From an uncultured beta proteobacterium (GTDB taxonomy: Bacteria > Pseudomonadota > Gammaproteobacteria > Burkholderiales > Burkholderiaceae): DNA of 15,026 bases. The notes below the pieces were generated by a model that saw only the letters and a list, made by a program, of their open reading frames with translations, had not been told where the DNA came from and did no database searches. The translations under genes and the position numbers were made by a program. The stretch spans positions 1 through 15,026 of the forward strand of contig CAIMPQ010000069.1 in assembly GCA_903843315.1 (NCBI GenBank). Direction: 5' to 3'. The number at the start of each line of letters is the position of its first letter. Positions within the stretch are counted from its first letter, which is position 1. Below, in pieces: positions 14,191 through 15,026 of the stretch.

Positions 14191-15026
14191 TAAACCAGAA
14201 CCCTTTCAATACCACCTTGGTTAGCTTTAGCAACGTAATCTTGCATCCAGTTTTCACCGAGTAATTTTTGAGCCATCTCCACCACAATGTAATCGGCAGT
14301 GGTATCACTATCTGCATCGAAGCGAGTCAAACCTTGCAAGCAAGATGGGCAACTGGTTAATACCTTCACCTGACCCGTAAAGTCACCTTTGCGCAGATCA
14401 TTGGCGCCTTTCTCCATCTCAATTTGCTTACGGAAGCGTACTTGGGTAGAAATATCTGGACGCGTTACTGCGAGCGTACCTGCCTCACCGCAACAACGAT
14501 CATTCTTAGCAATCGCTTTGCCATCTTCCAATTGAATAAGTTCGTTTACAGTCTTCAATGGATCTTGCAACTTCATGGGAGAGTGGCAAGGGTCATGATA
14601 CATATACTTCACACCCGTGACTCCAGAGAGCTTGACGCCCTTCTCTGCCAAGAACTCATGTATATCAATAATGCGACAGCCAGGAAAGATCTGATCAAAC
14701 TGGTATCCAGCCAATTGATCGTAACAAGTGCCGCAAGACACCACTACAGTCTTAATATCCAAGTAGTTCAGAGTATTGGCAACGCGATGGAACAGCACGC
14801 GATTGTCAGTAATCATTTTTTCTGCTTTATCAAAGTCTCCGTTACCACGTTGTGGGTAACCACAGCAGAGATAGCCTGGTGGCAAGACCGTTTGCACGCC
14901 GACATTCCACAGCATTGCTTGGGTTGCTAGGCCTACTTGTGAGAATAATCGCTCAGATCCGCAACCCGGAAAATAAAACACTGCTTCAGTATCCGCTGAA
15001 GTAGTTTTTGGATCGCGAATGATCGG
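14190..15026 (-). CDS. Fe-S oxidoreductase, C-terminal part (two CCG domains; cut by window edge)
   Basis: The last 278 residues of a larger protein; the frame is open through 15026 without a convincing start. The GTG at 14981 lies inside the motif region and is not a start. Two cysteine-rich CCG domains are visible: FYFPGCGSERL, LCCGYPQRG and VSCGTCYDQL form the first, YHDPCHSPMKL, DRCCGEAGT and SCPSCLQGL the second. These domains occur in GlcF, LutA and heterodisulfide reductase-like proteins, and in the large FAD-binding plus Fe-S oxidoreductases of Burkholderiales, the likely identity here. Such enzymes oxidise 2-hydroxy acids such as lactate or glycolate; the substrate cannot be told from this part. 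It overlaps the DUF971 start by one base. Confidence 0.88.
   Translation of the reverse strand, partial: PIIRDPKTTSADTEAVFYFPGCGSERLFSQVGLATQAMLWNVGVQTVLPPGYLCCGYPQRGNGDFDKAEKMITDNRVLFHRVANTLNYLDIKTVVVSCGTCYDQLAGYQFDQIFPGCRIIDIHEFLAEKGVKLSGVTGVKYMYHDPCHSPMKLQDPLKTVNELIQLEDGKAIAKNDRCCGEAGTLAVTRPDISTQVRFRKQIEMEKGANDLRKGDFTGQVKVLTSCPSCLQGLTRFDADSDTTADYIVVEMAQKLLGENWMQDYVAKANQGGIERVLV

Noticed and set aside
14424..14930. 168-codon open frame on the plus strand opposite the Fe-S oxidoreductase gene
   Set aside because: No family features; the minus strand holds two clear CCG domains over the same bases.
1..15026. CRISPR arrays, insertion sequences, phage genes, toxin-antitoxin or defence genes
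   Set aside because: None seen: no spaced direct-repeat array, transposase, integrase or defence-type domain; the protein content is core metabolism.

Overview
The window looks like a chromosomal core-gene segment from a betaproteobacterium of the Burkholderiaceae, most like Polynucleobacter. The reasons are gene content and order (rplM-rpsI before argC; ubiE, a Tim44-like gene, ubiJ and ubiB; DUF502-aspS-nudB), Burkholderiales-type protein sequences, moderate GC (mid-40s % by eye, not counted) and very tight packing. I see no insertion sequence, prophage, CRISPR array or tRNA gene. Every protein gene except one, and the RNase P RNA, is on the minus strand; the exception is an OsmC-family gene at 1755-2177.

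Layout from the left: the 5' part of argC (cut by the window edge); a terminator; rpsI and rplM; a 408-bp intergenic stretch (1347-1754); the OsmC-family gene; rnpB, convergent with it. Then comes a long minus-strand train read from right to left: DUF502, aspS, nudB, an Atm1-type ABC exporter, a glycerate kinase gene and pyrC, with gaps of about 1 to 31 bp. To the right lie ubiB, ubiJ, a Tim44-like gene, ubiE, a DUF971 gene and the 3' end of a large Fe-S oxidoreductase gene (cut by the window edge).

The genes are mostly housekeeping: translation (L13, S9, AspRS, RNase P), ubiquinone synthesis (UbiE, UbiJ, UbiB and perhaps the Tim44-like protein), folate (NudB), pyrimidine (PyrC) and arginine (ArgC) synthesis, glycerate use, and thiol or metal export. 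The AspRS carries two residues linked to relaxed tRNA specificity, which suggests that Asn-tRNA is made by transamidation.

The best candidate for something under-described is a roughly 100-nt minus-strand small RNA gene at about 1506-1607, just upstream of rplM. It has a sigma70-like promoter, two hairpins, a strong intrinsic terminator and two CU-rich stretches that resemble the 3' end of 16S rRNA (anti-Shine-Dalgarno). It resembles the double-hairpin or 'toxic' small RNAs known in Burkholderiales. I do not see a wholly new multi-gene system. Other points of interest are the structured rplM leader with a perfect TATAAT box, a terminator that almost touches the ubiJ start codon, and a TTG start without a ribosome site for nudB.
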